A program made the position numbers and the translations under genes. From the NCBI GenBank assembly GCA_945949525.1, contig CAMFES010000006.1, positions 1 to 47,168 of the forward strand: 47,168 nucleotides of DNA. Reading direction: 5' to 3'. This DNA comes from an uncultured Veillonellaceae bacterium. Its GTDB lineage: Bacteria; Bacillota; Negativicutes; Selenomonadales; Selenomonadaceae. The notes beneath the pieces are model-generated. The model saw only the letters and a program-made list of their open reading frames with translations. It was not told where the DNA came from and did not search any database. This document shows, piece after piece, positions 39,717-46,417 of this stretch. How positions within the stretch are numbered: position 1 is the stretch's first letter; every line of letters starts with the position of its first letter.

Positions 39717-40238
39717 ATGTCAGTAACTGAAGGTCAGTTAATTTCAGATGGAACGGCAGTATGGAAAGTTAGAAGAATTGGCGTGACAGGTATTCCAACA
39801 GGTTTCATCGGTGAATGGAGTGCAGACACAATCCCTGATGGCTGGCTACTGTGTGACGGTTCAGCTATCAGCCGTACAGATTACGCTGATTTGTTTGCTG
39901 TTATCGGCACGACATGGGGCGAGGGTGACGGTTCGACCACATTCAACCTGCCTAACAGTATTGGCAGGTTCGCGGAGGGTGCGAGTGAAGCAGGCAGTTA
40001 CCATGACGCTGGACTGCCTAACATCACTGTACCGAAACCATATCTTTCAAGTTTTGGCGTTTCTGCTGGTACTTATGGTGCGTTAAAAGTCATTTCTAAG
40101 GCTGAAGAATTCTATATGGCTAATGGTAGAAGTCGTTGGGATTGTGAATTTTCCGCAGCACTATCAAACAGCATATACGGCAACAGTAGCACAGTGCAAC
40201 CGCCATCTTATACAGTTAGAAAAATCATTAAGTATTAA
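39717..40238 (+). CDS. Second tail-collar fibre tip
   Basis: A 173-residue protein that repeats the plan of the previous tip: ISDGTAVWKVRRIG, a collar domain (DGWLLCDGSAISRTDYADLFAVIGTTWGEGDGSTTFNLPNSIGRFAEG) and the end SNSIYGNSSTVQPPSYTVRKII. It has its own AAGGAG and ATG, so it can be made separately. It may be an accessory fibre or an exchangeable alternative tip. Confidence 0.82.
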   Translation: MSVTEGQLISDGTAVWKVRRIGVTGIPTGFIGEWSADTIPDGWLLCDGSAISRTDYADLFAVIGTTWGEGDGSTTFNLPNSIGRFAEGASEAGSYHDAGLPNITVPKPYLSSFGVSAGTYGALKVISKAEEFYMANGRSRWDCEFSAALSNSIYGNSSTVQPPSYTVRKIIKY

Positions 40239-40275
40239 TATTTGATGATTTTGCGGGCGAAAGCGAGGTGATAAT

Positions 40276-40434
40276 ATGAAATTTGACGAAAAAACTAGAT
40301 GGATTGAGATAGAAGTCGAAAATTTCTATGGTGCTAAAAGAACAATAAAAGGTCATCTTGTAGAAATGGACGGTGATACAATGCACATCAAAACAGACGA
40401 TGGAAAATGGGAAGCTATAGGCTATGACAGTTAA
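40276..40434 (+). CDS. Hypothetical 52-residue protein
   Basis: AGGTGAT lies before the ATG. The sequence (KTRWIEIEVENFYGAKRTIKGHLVEMDGDTMHIKTDDG) looks like one small beta barrel. The family is unknown. It sits within the fibre gene group. Confidence 0.55.
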   Translation: MKFDEKTRWIEIEVENFYGAKRTIKGHLVEMDGDTMHIKTDDGKWEAIGYDS

Positions 40435-40501
40435 GGACATGAACAGAGGTGATAACATTTCAATTTCCCACATATACACAATTAAGGAGTTGATTACATG
40501 A
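40424..40501 (+). CDS. Possible 25-residue coupling peptide
   Basis: An ATG frame that overlaps the previous gene's end and closes with ATGA, overlapping the next start. No ribosome binding site of its own is seen, so it could only be translated by coupling. Confidence 0.2.
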   Translation: MTVKDMNRGDNISISHIYTIKELIT

Positions 40502-40911
40502 TTGCATATCGCTATGATGATAAATTTATGTACGTTGGTGTTCAAACGTGCCAGCGTGACCCGATAGCTTCTGCTAGGGCAGGGAAAAACATATTCCTAC
40601 TCCCTGCACAATGCACTTACACCGCACCACCAGAGCCGAAGGACGGTTTCAACATAGTGTGGAACGGCAGTGCATGGGAGTATCAGGAAATCCCTGTTGA
40701 GCCAGAACCTGAACCGCATGTGCCGACTACTGATGAGAAAATCGCTCAGTTAGACAGCCAGTATCAGGCGGATAAGCAGACATTGCAGGGCTATTACATG
40801 GAATTCCTGATTGCTGGCAATACCGCTGGCATGGAAGCAATCAAGGCAGAATTGGCTGACCTTGCAGGACAGTACGATGCTGACCTTGCTGTATTGAAAG
40901 GTGGTGAATGA
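40498..40911 (+). CDS. Fibre-linked hypothetical protein
   Basis: A 137-residue protein. FIA-type start (MIAYRYDDKFMYVGVQTCQRDPIASA), a PPEPKDGFNIVWNGSAWEY block typical of fibre-assembly proteins, a proline/glutamate linker and a C-terminal coiled coil (DSQYQADKQTLQGYYMEFLI). This arrangement is common in phage tail-fibre assembly or capping proteins. AAGGAG precedes the ATG. Confidence 0.65.
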   Translation: MIAYRYDDKFMYVGVQTCQRDPIASARAGKNIFLLPAQCTYTAPPEPKDGFNIVWNGSAWEYQEIPVEPEPEPHVPTTDEKIAQLDSQYQADKQTLQGYYMEFLIAGNTAGMEAIKAELADLAGQYDADLAVLKGGE

Positions 40912-40912
40912 T

Positions 40913-41053
40913 ATGGCATTAAAGATTAAACGCAGATGTATTCGGTGTTTGACTGTACTCAGGGAAAATGGGACTTGCCCAAACGAGGAATGTCCTAAAT
41001 ATGTTCCAGAAACAGAGCCTGATGTGGAGTCTGATGAGGAAAAATCTAATTAA
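40913..41053 (+). CDS. 46-residue zinc-knuckle protein
   Basis: A short basic start and C-x2-C followed by C-x4-C (CIRCLTVLRENGTCPNEEC), then an acidic tail (PETEPDVESDEEKSN). AAAGGTGGTGA lies upstream. It is probably a small zinc-binding protein; no function known. Confidence 0.6.
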   Translation: MALKIKRRCIRCLTVLRENGTCPNEECPKYVPETEPDVESDEEKSN

Positions 41054-41064
41054 GGAGGGCTTTT

Positions 41065-41517
41065 ATGAGTGAAATTTTGGCTTTTCTCCGTGGAATGATA
41101 CCTACTCAGCTTCAGATTGAGTGGGGCGCGGTCGTGTCTGCTGTTGGCACGGCCTTTTCTTATACATGTGGCTGGGACGGGGCGATTGAGGCATTGTTGT
41201 TCCTTATGCTGATTGACTACATCAGCGGCGTTATGGCGGCATATATCAACCCTAATCTCAGCCTGAACAGTCAGCGCGGGTTTAAGGGCATCTGCAAAAA
41301 AATCATGATTATGCTGCTGGTGGCCGTTGCGCATATCGTAGATAGGGCAGTAGGTCAGGCGATGGCGCAGGCCATTGTGGTGTGGTTCTTTATCGGCAAT
41401 GAGGGCCTCTCAATTATTGAGAACGCAGCCAAGGCAGGGCTTCCAGTGCCTGAGAAGCTGAAGCAGACACTGGAACAGCTCATGCAGGAAAGAATTGATA
41501 AAGACAGGAGGCGTTAA
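41065..41517 (+). CDS. Phage holin
   Basis: A 150-residue protein of the Cph1/TcdE-type holin family: LFLMLIDYISGVMAAYINPNLSLNSQRGFKGICKKIMIMLLVAVAHIVDRAVG, then WFFIGNEGLSIIENAAKAGLPVPEKL. It forms lethal membrane holes that let the amidase reach the wall. AAGGAGG precedes the ATG; the amidase gene follows after two bases. Confidence 0.92.
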   Translation: MSEILAFLRGMIPTQLQIEWGAVVSAVGTAFSYTCGWDGAIEALLFLMLIDYISGVMAAYINPNLSLNSQRGFKGICKKIMIMLLVAVAHIVDRAVGQAMAQAIVVWFFIGNEGLSIIENAAKAGLPVPEKLKQTLEQLMQERIDKDRRR

Positions 41518-41519
41518 AA

Positions 41520-42071
41520 GTGAAAGTATTTTTGAACCCAGGTCATAAAGTAGGATTAGACAGCGGAGCGGTCAATCCGACCAACGGCAAGACCGAAGCT
41601 GAAACCGTTCTGAAAATTGGCGGGCTGGTAGCTGATTATCTGGCTACGGCTGGCATTGACTGCGAATTATTGCAGTCTAACAGTCTTGCGGGGGAAGATG
41701 AGGACAGAAACAATCCATCCATCTGCCGCACGGCAAACGAGAGCGGCGCGGATATTTTCGTTTCCCTGCATTGCAACGCGGCAAACGGCAGGGCGCAGGG
41801 AACCGAAACGCTGGTGTATTCAGAAGGTGGCAGTGCAACAGGACTGGCAAAGGCTATTCAGAAGCGTATTGTTGAAGGGCTGGATATGGTGGACAGGGGC
41901 ATTAAGGCCCGCCCAGACTTGGCGGTTCTGAGAAATACAACCATGCCTGCCGTGCTGGTGGAGCTGGCCTTTATCGACAATCAGGATGATGTGATTTTGC
42001 TTACTGAAAATCAGGACGATTTTGCCCGTGCAATAGCCCGCGGTATTACTGATTATCAGTTGATGATGTAA
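41520..42071 (+). CDS. N-acetylmuramoyl-L-alanine amidase (endolysin)
   Basis: A 183-residue Amidase_3 enzyme. FLNPGHKVGLDSGAVN carries the first zinc histidine, the E of KTEAETV and SLHCNA the next ligands, and PAVLVELAFIDNQDD the catalytic glutamate. No cell-wall binding domain or signal peptide is present, so it relies on the holin. GTG start. Confidence 0.93.
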   Translation: MKVFLNPGHKVGLDSGAVNPTNGKTEAETVLKIGGLVADYLATAGIDCELLQSNSLAGEDEDRNNPSICRTANESGADIFVSLHCNAANGRAQGTETLVYSEGGSATGLAKAIQKRIVEGLDMVDRGIKARPDLAVLRNTTMPAVLVELAFIDNQDDVILLTENQDDFARAIARGITDYQLMM

Positions 42072-42083
42072 GGAGGAATTTTC

Positions 42084-42365
42084 ATGAGCCAATGGACAGA
42101 TTTTCGGGATGATATTGTAGAATCTTTGCAAGTGGAAGAGGTCACTGAGCAGGTTAAGCAGAATCTTACCAAACAGATTGTAGAGTCTATCCTGCCCGCA
42201 GTAAAGACTGCTGCTGATGGCTTCACTGCCAAGATTAAGGAACAGGCTAAGGCGGAAACAGGCTGGTGTAAAATCCGCGACATGCTTGTACTGCCTCTTG
42301 TGACTAACGGTCTTATTTATGTCGTCGAGCTGGTGCTGAATAAGACTATGGAAAAGACAGCATAA
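42084..42365 (+). CDS. Hypothetical lysis-cassette protein
   Basis: A 93-residue protein: amphipathic helices (VTEQVKQNLTKQIVESILPAVKTAADGFTAKIKEQAKAE) followed by a moderately hydrophobic C-terminal helix (MLVLPLVTNGLIYVVELVL). Position after the amidase suggests a spanin-like or lysis-modulating role, which I cannot show. AGGAGG precedes the ATG. Confidence 0.65.
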   Translation: MSQWTDFRDDIVESLQVEEVTEQVKQNLTKQIVESILPAVKTAADGFTAKIKEQAKAETGWCKIRDMLVLPLVTNGLIYVVELVLNKTMEKTA

Positions 42366-42382
42366 TCTAATTCAATAAAAAG

Positions 42383-42420
42383 CGGCTACTCAGAAAATAT
42401 ATCTGGGTAGCCGTTATTTT
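42383..42420 (+). terminator. Late operon terminator
   Basis: CGGCTACTCAG (42383-42393) pairs with CTGGGTAGCCG (42403-42413), followed by TTATTTT. A covarying relative lies at 44694-44730. Confidence 0.88.
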
Positions 42421-42455
42421 AGTATACAGAAAATATAAAAATCTTGAATAAAATA

Positions 42456-42484
42456 TTGACAAATCAAGATAAATGTTGTATAAT
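42456..42484 (+). promoter_or_regulatory. Consensus promoter of the right-end cargo
   Basis: TTGACA, a 17-bp spacer and TATAAT: a perfect sigma-A promoter. It can express the following small genes in the lysogen, independently of the late operon. Confidence 0.88.
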
Positions 42485-42514
42485 ATAATCAGAGTTAAGG
42501 AAAGGAGGCAACCA

Positions 42515-42655
42515 ATGGATTTAGATGATTTGGAACACATCGTCATAATTGGTTATACACTTTGGAAGTGGAAAACAGATTATGATGAAAAACAAAAGAA
42601 GCGAATCAAGGCCAAGCCAACCAAGCGAAAGACCAAGAAACGCTTCAGAAAGTAA
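42515..42655 (+). CDS. 46-residue highly basic protein
   Basis: GGAAAGGAGG precedes the ATG. An acidic start (MDLDDLEHIVIIGYTLWKWKTDYDE) is followed by a strongly basic end (RIKAKPTKRKTKKRFRK). It is driven by a perfect promoter, so expression is likely. A nucleic-acid-binding or membrane-associated role is possible; the family is unknown. Confidence 0.65.
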   Translation: MDLDDLEHIVIIGYTLWKWKTDYDEKQKKRIKAKPTKRKTKKRFRK

Positions 42656-42711
42656 CAGGACGGCAGGAGCAGAAATGTTCCTGCCAATATCCTAAATCCA
42701 TTGTAAACGAA

Positions 42712-42867
42712 ATGCTAAAAAGAATCAAGAGAGTGAGCAAAGGTTATTGGGGGCTTGTTGTCCTGCTGGTGATTAGTAGCTGGAATACTGAGCCATCCGT
42801 ATTGCTGTATATTACCTGGACTATTGTTACGGGGTATCTGATTTGGAAAATGAGTGGGGAGGAATAG
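42712..42867 (+). CDS. 51-residue protein with two membrane helices
   Basis: A basic start (MLKRIKRVSKGYW) is followed by GLVVLLVISSW and VLLYITWTIVTGYLIW, two predicted membrane helices. The start is uncertain because no good binding site precedes the ATG. It overlaps the region just before the next gene's binding site. Confidence 0.5.
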   Translation: MLKRIKRVSKGYWGLVVLLVISSWNTEPSVLLYITWTIVTGYLIWKMSGEE

Positions 42868-42869
42868 GC

Positions 42870-43061
42870 ATGGAACAAAAAAATACTTGGGGCGGTAAAC
42901 GTGCAGGAGCTGGCAGACGTCCAGGGGCGGTTGATGGTACAGAAAGAAAAATGCGCTCATTGAGGGCATCGGATGCAGAGTGGGAAGCAATTAAGGCTTT
43001 CGCAAAATTCATCAAAGACCATCCAGAGAAAACACAGACTATATTAGCTGAGTGTAAATAA
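42870..43061 (+). CDS. Small GxGRP-motif protein
   Basis: A 63-residue protein with WGGKRAGAGRRPG, an AT-hook-like glycine/arginine motif common in small phage proteins, followed by RASDAEWEAIKAFAKFIKDHPE, a helix pair. GGGGAGGA precedes the ATG. It probably binds DNA, perhaps autoregulating the cargo promoter. Confidence 0.7.
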   Translation: MEQKNTWGGKRAGAGRRPGAVDGTERKMRSLRASDAEWEAIKAFAKFIKDHPEKTQTILAECK

Positions 43062-43065
43062 CAAA

Positions 43066-43110
43066 GAGAGGCTGGCAAATTTATAGCTCTTTATGATTTG
43101 TCAGCTTCTC
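43066..43110 (+). terminator. Long hairpin after the GxGRP gene
   Basis: A 15-bp stem (43066-43080 with 43096-43110, two G-T pairs) around a 15-nt loop. It lacks a T-run, so it may stabilise the transcript end rather than terminate. Confidence 0.5.
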
Positions 43111-43165
43111 ATTCGTGTAAGTGTATGTTGTATTACTTTACTTATAAACAATATTAATTGCTATC

Positions 43166-43194
43166 TTGAAAAAAATATGATAAATAGCTATAAT
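43166..43194 (+). promoter_or_regulatory. Promoter of the Panacea toxin-antitoxin unit
   Basis: TTGAAA at 43166-43171, a 17-bp spacer and TATAAT at 43189-43194. Transcription should start near 43201, about 20 nt before a terminator. Confidence 0.8.
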
Positions 43195-43221
43195 GGTTAC
43201 ATAGATATCGTGTTTTATTGT

Positions 43222-43243
43222 ACCGCCTTTGGGCGGTTTTGTT
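43222..43243 (+). terminator. Leader terminator upstream of the Panacea gene
   Basis: ACCGCC-TTTG-GGCGGT (43222-43237) followed by TTTGTTT. Most transcripts from the adjacent promoter would stop after about 40 nt. This suggests attenuation of the toxin-antitoxin operon. Confidence 0.7.
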
Positions 43244-43265
43244 TACGTGTAGAGGAGGTTGAGTT

Positions 43266-43700
43266 ATGACTTATGATGCATTGGATATTGCTGCATATGT
43301 AGTGCAACATTGCCATGAAACTGGTACTACTGTAAGCAATTTGAAATTACAGAAAATATTGTATTTTTTGCAGGCTGAATTTTTAGTAAACAAGGATGAA
43401 TGTTGCTTTTTTCAGCACATAGAGGCATGGTCTTTTGGCCCTGTTGTGCCAGAGGTTTATCATGAGTACAAAATATATGGAGGAGCAGCTATACCATATG
43501 TAGAAGATAATTCTGCGTTTTGGCTGGAAGAATCGGATAAGAAGCGTATTAACCGAATGATAGATAAATGCTCAAAATACAGTGCTTCGGACTTAGTTCA
43601 GATTACACATAGGCAAAGTCCATGGATTGAGGCATATAAACCTCATGCTAACAAAGAGATAACCACTAGCAGTATAAGAAATTTCTTTAAAAAGGATTAA
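43266..43700 (+). CDS. Panacea-domain (PanA/SocA, DUF4065) antitoxin
   Basis: A 144-residue protein with ALDIAAYVVQHCHETGTTVSNLKLQKILYFLQAEFL and EAWSFGPVVPEVYHEYKIYGG, the DUF4065/Panacea signature. Panacea proteins are hyper-promiscuous antitoxins that neutralise unrelated toxins encoded next to them. One base separates it from the membrane protein gene, its likely toxin. AGAGGAGG precedes the ATG. Confidence 0.87.
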   Translation: MTYDALDIAAYVVQHCHETGTTVSNLKLQKILYFLQAEFLVNKDECCFFQHIEAWSFGPVVPEVYHEYKIYGGAAIPYVEDNSAFWLEESDKKRINRMIDKCSKYSASDLVQITHRQSPWIEAYKPHANKEITTSSIRNFFKKD

Positions 43701-43701
43701 T

Positions 43702-44667
43702 ATGGCGGAATCAGAAATAGACATTGAGCAAGTAACTAATACTCAAGGGTTGGGATTGCAGGAAGAACCTGATAAGCGTTCTGAAATGGAAGCTGAAATA
43801 ATGGCTATTATATCTCAGATAAGCATGCCATCATCTAAGTTTGGTGATGAGGAATGCAAAAATGTAGTTAGTAAAATCAAACAATATATTGAACAACACG
43901 AACGGATATTATACGCTACTATAAGCAACAGAATATTTGCATATCAGAAAAATAATGTGAATGATAACATTGTAGAAGAAATTGTTAGTAATGTGGATTT
44001 TTTAGTAAAGTATTGCTATAAAAACAACTTAGACTCCGATAGCAATAGTGTTGGTGTGTTTAGAAATATATTAAAGCTATGGGATTATGTAAACCTAGCT
44101 CAGCAACAGTATCAAAAATTGCATATATCTGATAAAGAATACCAAGAAAAATTCGAACGGCAGATGCGTATAGAAAAAGAGAAACTTTATCACGACATAA
44201 ATAGTCACATGGTTACCATGATAGGTATATTTACAGCACTGTCTTTTGTTATATTTGGTGGTATTAATTCTATAGAAACAGCATTTTCAGGAATGACGGA
44301 TACCCCTTTGAGTAAACTGATGGTTATAGGATGTATCTGGAGCTTTGGTCTATTGAACTTGGTGTACATCTTTTTGTATTGCATCGCTAAGCTTAATAAC
44401 TTAAATTTCAAGAATAATGAAAAAGTACCTACCAATTACGCACAAAAGTATCACTTTATTGTAATTCCCAATGCTGTAATAGTAACATTGCTGATACTGT
44501 CTTTGTGGATTTACTTTGTAATGAGTAATAGCTTATTGGCAGGGGTCATACAGTTTTGTAATGCATGGGGAATTTGGTTTACGGGAATATCAACAATAAT
44601 CCTTGCAGTTATATTACTTTGCGCATGGTGGTATATCCTAAATAAATTAAACTGCAAAGACAAGTAG
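43702..44667 (+). CDS. Four-helix membrane protein, candidate Panacea-linked toxin
   Basis: A 321-residue protein. The cytoplasmic first half is helical and charged. Four hydrophobic segments follow: about 168-190 (MVTMIGIFTALSFVIFGGI), 209-231, 249-272 and 289-312. Panacea antitoxins are known to be paired with membrane toxins that collapse the membrane potential. AT-rich and probably recently acquired. I know no homologue by sequence, so the toxin role rests on context and topology. Confidence 0.72.
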   Translation: MAESEIDIEQVTNTQGLGLQEEPDKRSEMEAEIMAIISQISMPSSKFGDEECKNVVSKIKQYIEQHERILYATISNRIFAYQKNNVNDNIVEEIVSNVDFLVKYCYKNNLDSDSNSVGVFRNILKLWDYVNLAQQQYQKLHISDKEYQEKFERQMRIEKEKLYHDINSHMVTMIGIFTALSFVIFGGINSIETAFSGMTDTPLSKLMVIGCIWSFGLLNLVYIFLYCIAKLNNLNFKNNEKVPTNYAQKYHFIVIPNAVIVTLLILSLWIYFVMSNSLLAGVIQFCNAWGIWFTGISTIILAVILLCAWWYILNKLNCKDK

Positions 44668-44693
44668 AGTAAAGAGGTAAAAGCAATATAAAC

Positions 44694-44730
44694 CGACTAT
44701 TCAGAATATAACTGGATAGTCGTTATTTTT
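44694..44730 (+). terminator. Terminator of the Panacea unit
   Basis: CGACTATTCAG (44694-44704) pairs with CTGGATAGTCG (44712-44722), followed by TTATTTTT. It has the same design as the terminator at 42383 with compensatory base-pair changes. Confidence 0.87.
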
Positions 44731-44752
44731 CACCATAATCAATCGAAAAAGA

Positions 44753-44780
44753 TTGATAAAAGATGATAATTTGTTATAAT
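44753..44780 (+). promoter_or_regulatory. Promoter of the frameshifted hydrophobic peptide
   Basis: TTGATA at 44753-44758, a 16-bp spacer and TATAAT at 44775-44780, followed by AAAGGAGG and an ATG. Confidence 0.7.
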
Positions 44781-44806
44781 TAAAACATAGAAAGGAGGTT
44801 GCAGAT

Positions 44807-44919
44807 ATGAGCAAAATAAAAACCGATTCAAGCTAATCAAAGCAATCACAAAGCTGTTATTCGCAGTAGCAGCAGTGATTGAAGCAATCGCTAAACTGAT
44901 TGATAGCTTAAACCGGTAA
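44807..44919 (+). pseudogene. Hydrophobic 37-residue peptide, frame broken at an A5 run
   Basis: A good promoter and AAAGGAGG lead to an ATG whose frame closes after nine codons (MSKIKTDSS). One additional A in the A5 run at 44818-44822 would instead give MSKIKNRFKLIKAITKLL and continue with FAVAAVIEAIAKLIDSLNR, an amphipathic membrane-active-looking peptide ending at 44919. The open frame has no other start. It is either a decayed gene or one expressed by slippage. Confidence 0.55.
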
Positions 44920-44929
44920 GAAAAAAACC

Positions 44930-44953
44930 GAGGTGGGGCTGCGGCCCTGCCTC
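44930..44953 (+). terminator. Hairpin after the hydrophobic peptide frame
   Basis: GAGGTGGGGC (44930-44939) pairs with GCCCTGCCTC (44944-44953) across TGCG, with two G-T pairs. The following sequence has no clean T-run, so terminator strength is uncertain. Confidence 0.5.
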
Positions 44954-44991
44954 CTGTATCCATTTTACATCATATCTGCGAAAAAATCAAA

Positions 44992-45156
44992 ATGAAAAAT
45001 TCCACTTTATTTTTAGGCATGGCAGCATTGTGCATTGCCTCCAAAACCCTGCTCGGGGCAGAAATTGCGGTAAATATCGTACAGGGAGTGCTTGCAGGTA
45101 TCGCTATTTATTACATCGTTAAGGAAAGGAAAGAACGGAATGAGCAAAATAAATGA
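44992..45156 (+). CDS. Possible 54-residue membrane peptide
   Basis: TLFLGMAALCIASKTLLGAEIAVNIVQGVLAGIAIYYIV gives two hydrophobic segments, then a charged tail (KERKERNEQNK). There is no clear ribosome binding site before the ATG. It overlaps the next gene by 17 bp. Confidence 0.4.
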   Translation: MKNSTLFLGMAALCIASKTLLGAEIAVNIVQGVLAGIAIYYIVKERKERNEQNK

Positions 45157-45337
45157 GGTCATGACAGCTACGGAAGCTGCTGAACGCTGGGGAATTGCCA
45201 AGGTAACAGTCCGCCAGGCCTGCTCAGGCTACAAGAAAGCACCGCCGAGATTTACTGCCGAGGAAACCAGACAGTCAGGTTCAACATGGCTGATTACGGT
45301 GGAAGGTATGCAGAGGGTCTTCGGAGAACCTAAATAA
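45140..45337 (+). CDS. Helix-turn-helix protein near attR, candidate excisionase
   Basis: A 65-residue protein with TATEAAERWGIAKVTVRQACSGYKKAPPRFTAEETRQSGSTWLITVEGMQRVFG, a MerR/Xis-like winged helix-turn-helix. It is the last prophage gene, about 145 bp from the proposed attR. GGAAAG precedes the ATG. Recombination directionality factors of serine integrases are often small and encoded near an att site, so this is a candidate; it could equally be a simple regulator. Confidence 0.68.
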   Translation: MSKINEVMTATEAAERWGIAKVTVRQACSGYKKAPPRFTAEETRQSGSTWLITVEGMQRVFGEPK

Positions 45338-45376
45338 CAACACAACACAATACAAACAACATAGATGTACAATATG

Positions 45377-45405
45377 TTGCATATAATGTATAATGGATGT
45401 ATAAC
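45377..45405 (+). promoter_or_regulatory. Promoter-like sequence before attR
   Basis: TTGCAT, a 17-bp spacer and TATAAC reading towards the host side. No prophage gene lies downstream; transcription would reach the terminator at 45495. Weak evidence. Confidence 0.3.
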
Positions 45406-45480
45406 AGATGCGTAAATTTAGGTGTATATTTGCTGTTCCAGTACGGGGAAGAACCGGCAAGTAAAAGTAAGGCTCGTGTG

Positions 45481-45492
45481 AGTTTTTTAGAG
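45481..45492. other. Candidate attR core
   Basis: AGTTTTTTAGAG matches the candidate attL (269-279) with one additional T. It is followed at once by a perfect terminator that would lie directly behind pyrE once the prophage is removed. Confidence 0.4.
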
Positions 45493-45494
45493 CG

Positions 45495-45541
45495 AAATGG
45501 CCTTCAAGACGGCGGAAAAGCTGTCTTGAAGGCCATTTTTT
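45495..45541 (+). terminator. Perfect 16-bp terminator, probably pyrE's original one
   Basis: AAATGGCCTTCAAGAC (45495-45510) pairs with GTCTTGAAGGCCATTT (45523-45538), followed by TTT. The upstream gene ends 158 bp earlier. In the phage-free chromosome it would follow the pyrE stop codon by about 20 bp. Confidence 0.87.
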
Positions 45542-45736
45542 ATGATTAGCGGGGATAGTTGCAATATAGAAGTGAGCGAAATATATCTGCCAACGTAAAA
45601 TATGCCGATTAGCTGAAAAGCCTTGACACTACCGAAGCGCATTGTTTGACATGAACATAATCATTCTTGTCAGGAAGATTTATAGGTAGATAAATTAGGA
45701 TGTGTTGATTAATGCATAACAGATGAATGAAGCGGT
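45542..45736. other. Intergenic stretch without a recognisable gene
   Basis: AT-rich DNA between the terminator and the end of hicB. I see no credible frame, RNA gene or repeat here. Confidence 0.6.
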
Positions 45737-46144
45737 TCAAACGCTGAGTTGGGCCTGTAACGCTTCACGTAGTACACGGGAAAAGTTTATGTGCTTTGCT
45801 TCAGCCAGTTCATTGAGATGCCACGGAATCGTCAAAGTCTTTTTTACAGTACGGTTGTCCATTTTTGCACGGATGGCAAACATTGCAATATCGACGATGC
45901 AAATGGCATCCCCATCATTCAGGGAAAGAGAGCTGGCAGGGGTAGCTGCTGGAATTTCTTCGTTGTCATGCTCTAGCTCCCACAAATATTCCTGTGCGGC
46001 TGTTTGAGCTAATTCAACAGCTTCCTCAACAGTATCGCCGCTGGCAACACAGCCAGGCAGATCAGGAAAATAGAGGCAATAGTTTTCATCTGTCTGCTCA
46101 ATAACGGCGGGGTAAACATAGTGATTTGGCAACTTTTTATACAT
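45737..46144 (-). CDS. hicB: HicB-type antitoxin
   Basis: A 135-residue protein. YPAVIEQTDENYCLYFPDLPGCVASGDTVEEAVELAQTAAQEYL is the HicB RNase-H-like fold, and the end (VKKTLTIPWHLNELAEAKHINFSRVLREALQAQL) is a ribbon-helix-helix DNA-binding domain. It neutralises HicA and represses the operon. AGGAGG precedes the ATG. Beyond the proposed attR, so probably a host locus. Confidence 0.92.
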   Translation of the reverse strand: MYKKLPNHYVYPAVIEQTDENYCLYFPDLPGCVASGDTVEEAVELAQTAAQEYLWELEHDNEEIPAATPASSLSLNDGDAICIVDIAMFAIRAKMDNRTVKKTLTIPWHLNELAEAKHINFSRVLREALQAQLSV

Positions 46145-46171
46145 AACAATTCCTCCTGAGTATCGTAGGGC

Positions 46172-46366
46172 TTAGAGAAGTCCTGCTTGTTGCAATATTG
46201 ATTTTTCTGTACCAGATGCAATCGTATCACTGAGTTTGTGAGGAGCAATGATGATGCAACCAGGTTTAGTAGGATGTTTGAACTTTCGATGGCTTCCACG
46301 CTGAGAAACTTGCTTCCAGCCATCTTCTTCGACTATTTTTATAATATCCTTGAATTTCTTTGGCAT
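46172..46366 (-). CDS. hicA: HicA-type mRNA interferase toxin
   Basis: A 64-residue protein. KIVEEDGWKQVSQRGSHRKFKHPTKPGCIIIAPHKLSDTIASGTEKSILQQAGL is a full HicA with the catalytic histidine in GSHRKF. It cleaves mRNA when HicB is lost. It lies upstream of hicB with a 27-bp gap, the usual hicAB order. Confidence 0.93.
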   Translation of the reverse strand: MPKKFKDIIKIVEEDGWKQVSQRGSHRKFKHPTKPGCIIIAPHKLSDTIASGTEKSILQQAGLL

Positions 46367-46393
46367 CTGCCTTCCGCCTTTAAATATATTGTA

Positions 46394-46417
46394 TTACACG
46401 TGTATAATACGTGTCAA
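46394..46417 (-). promoter_or_regulatory. hicAB promoter and operator
   Basis: On the minus strand TTGACA (46417-46412) starts a promoter whose spacer contains ACACGTGT and ACACG-N9-CGTGT inverted arms. HicB's ribbon-helix-helix domain is the likely ligand. Confidence 0.6.

Noticed and set aside
44807-44836. Nine-codon peptide as a real gene
   Set aside because: The short frame is best explained as the start of a longer hydrophobic peptide interrupted at an A-run.
45338-45480. tRNA or tmRNA fragment as attachment site
   Set aside because: No cloverleaf or CCA end found; the integrase is of the serine type, which does not favour tRNA genes.
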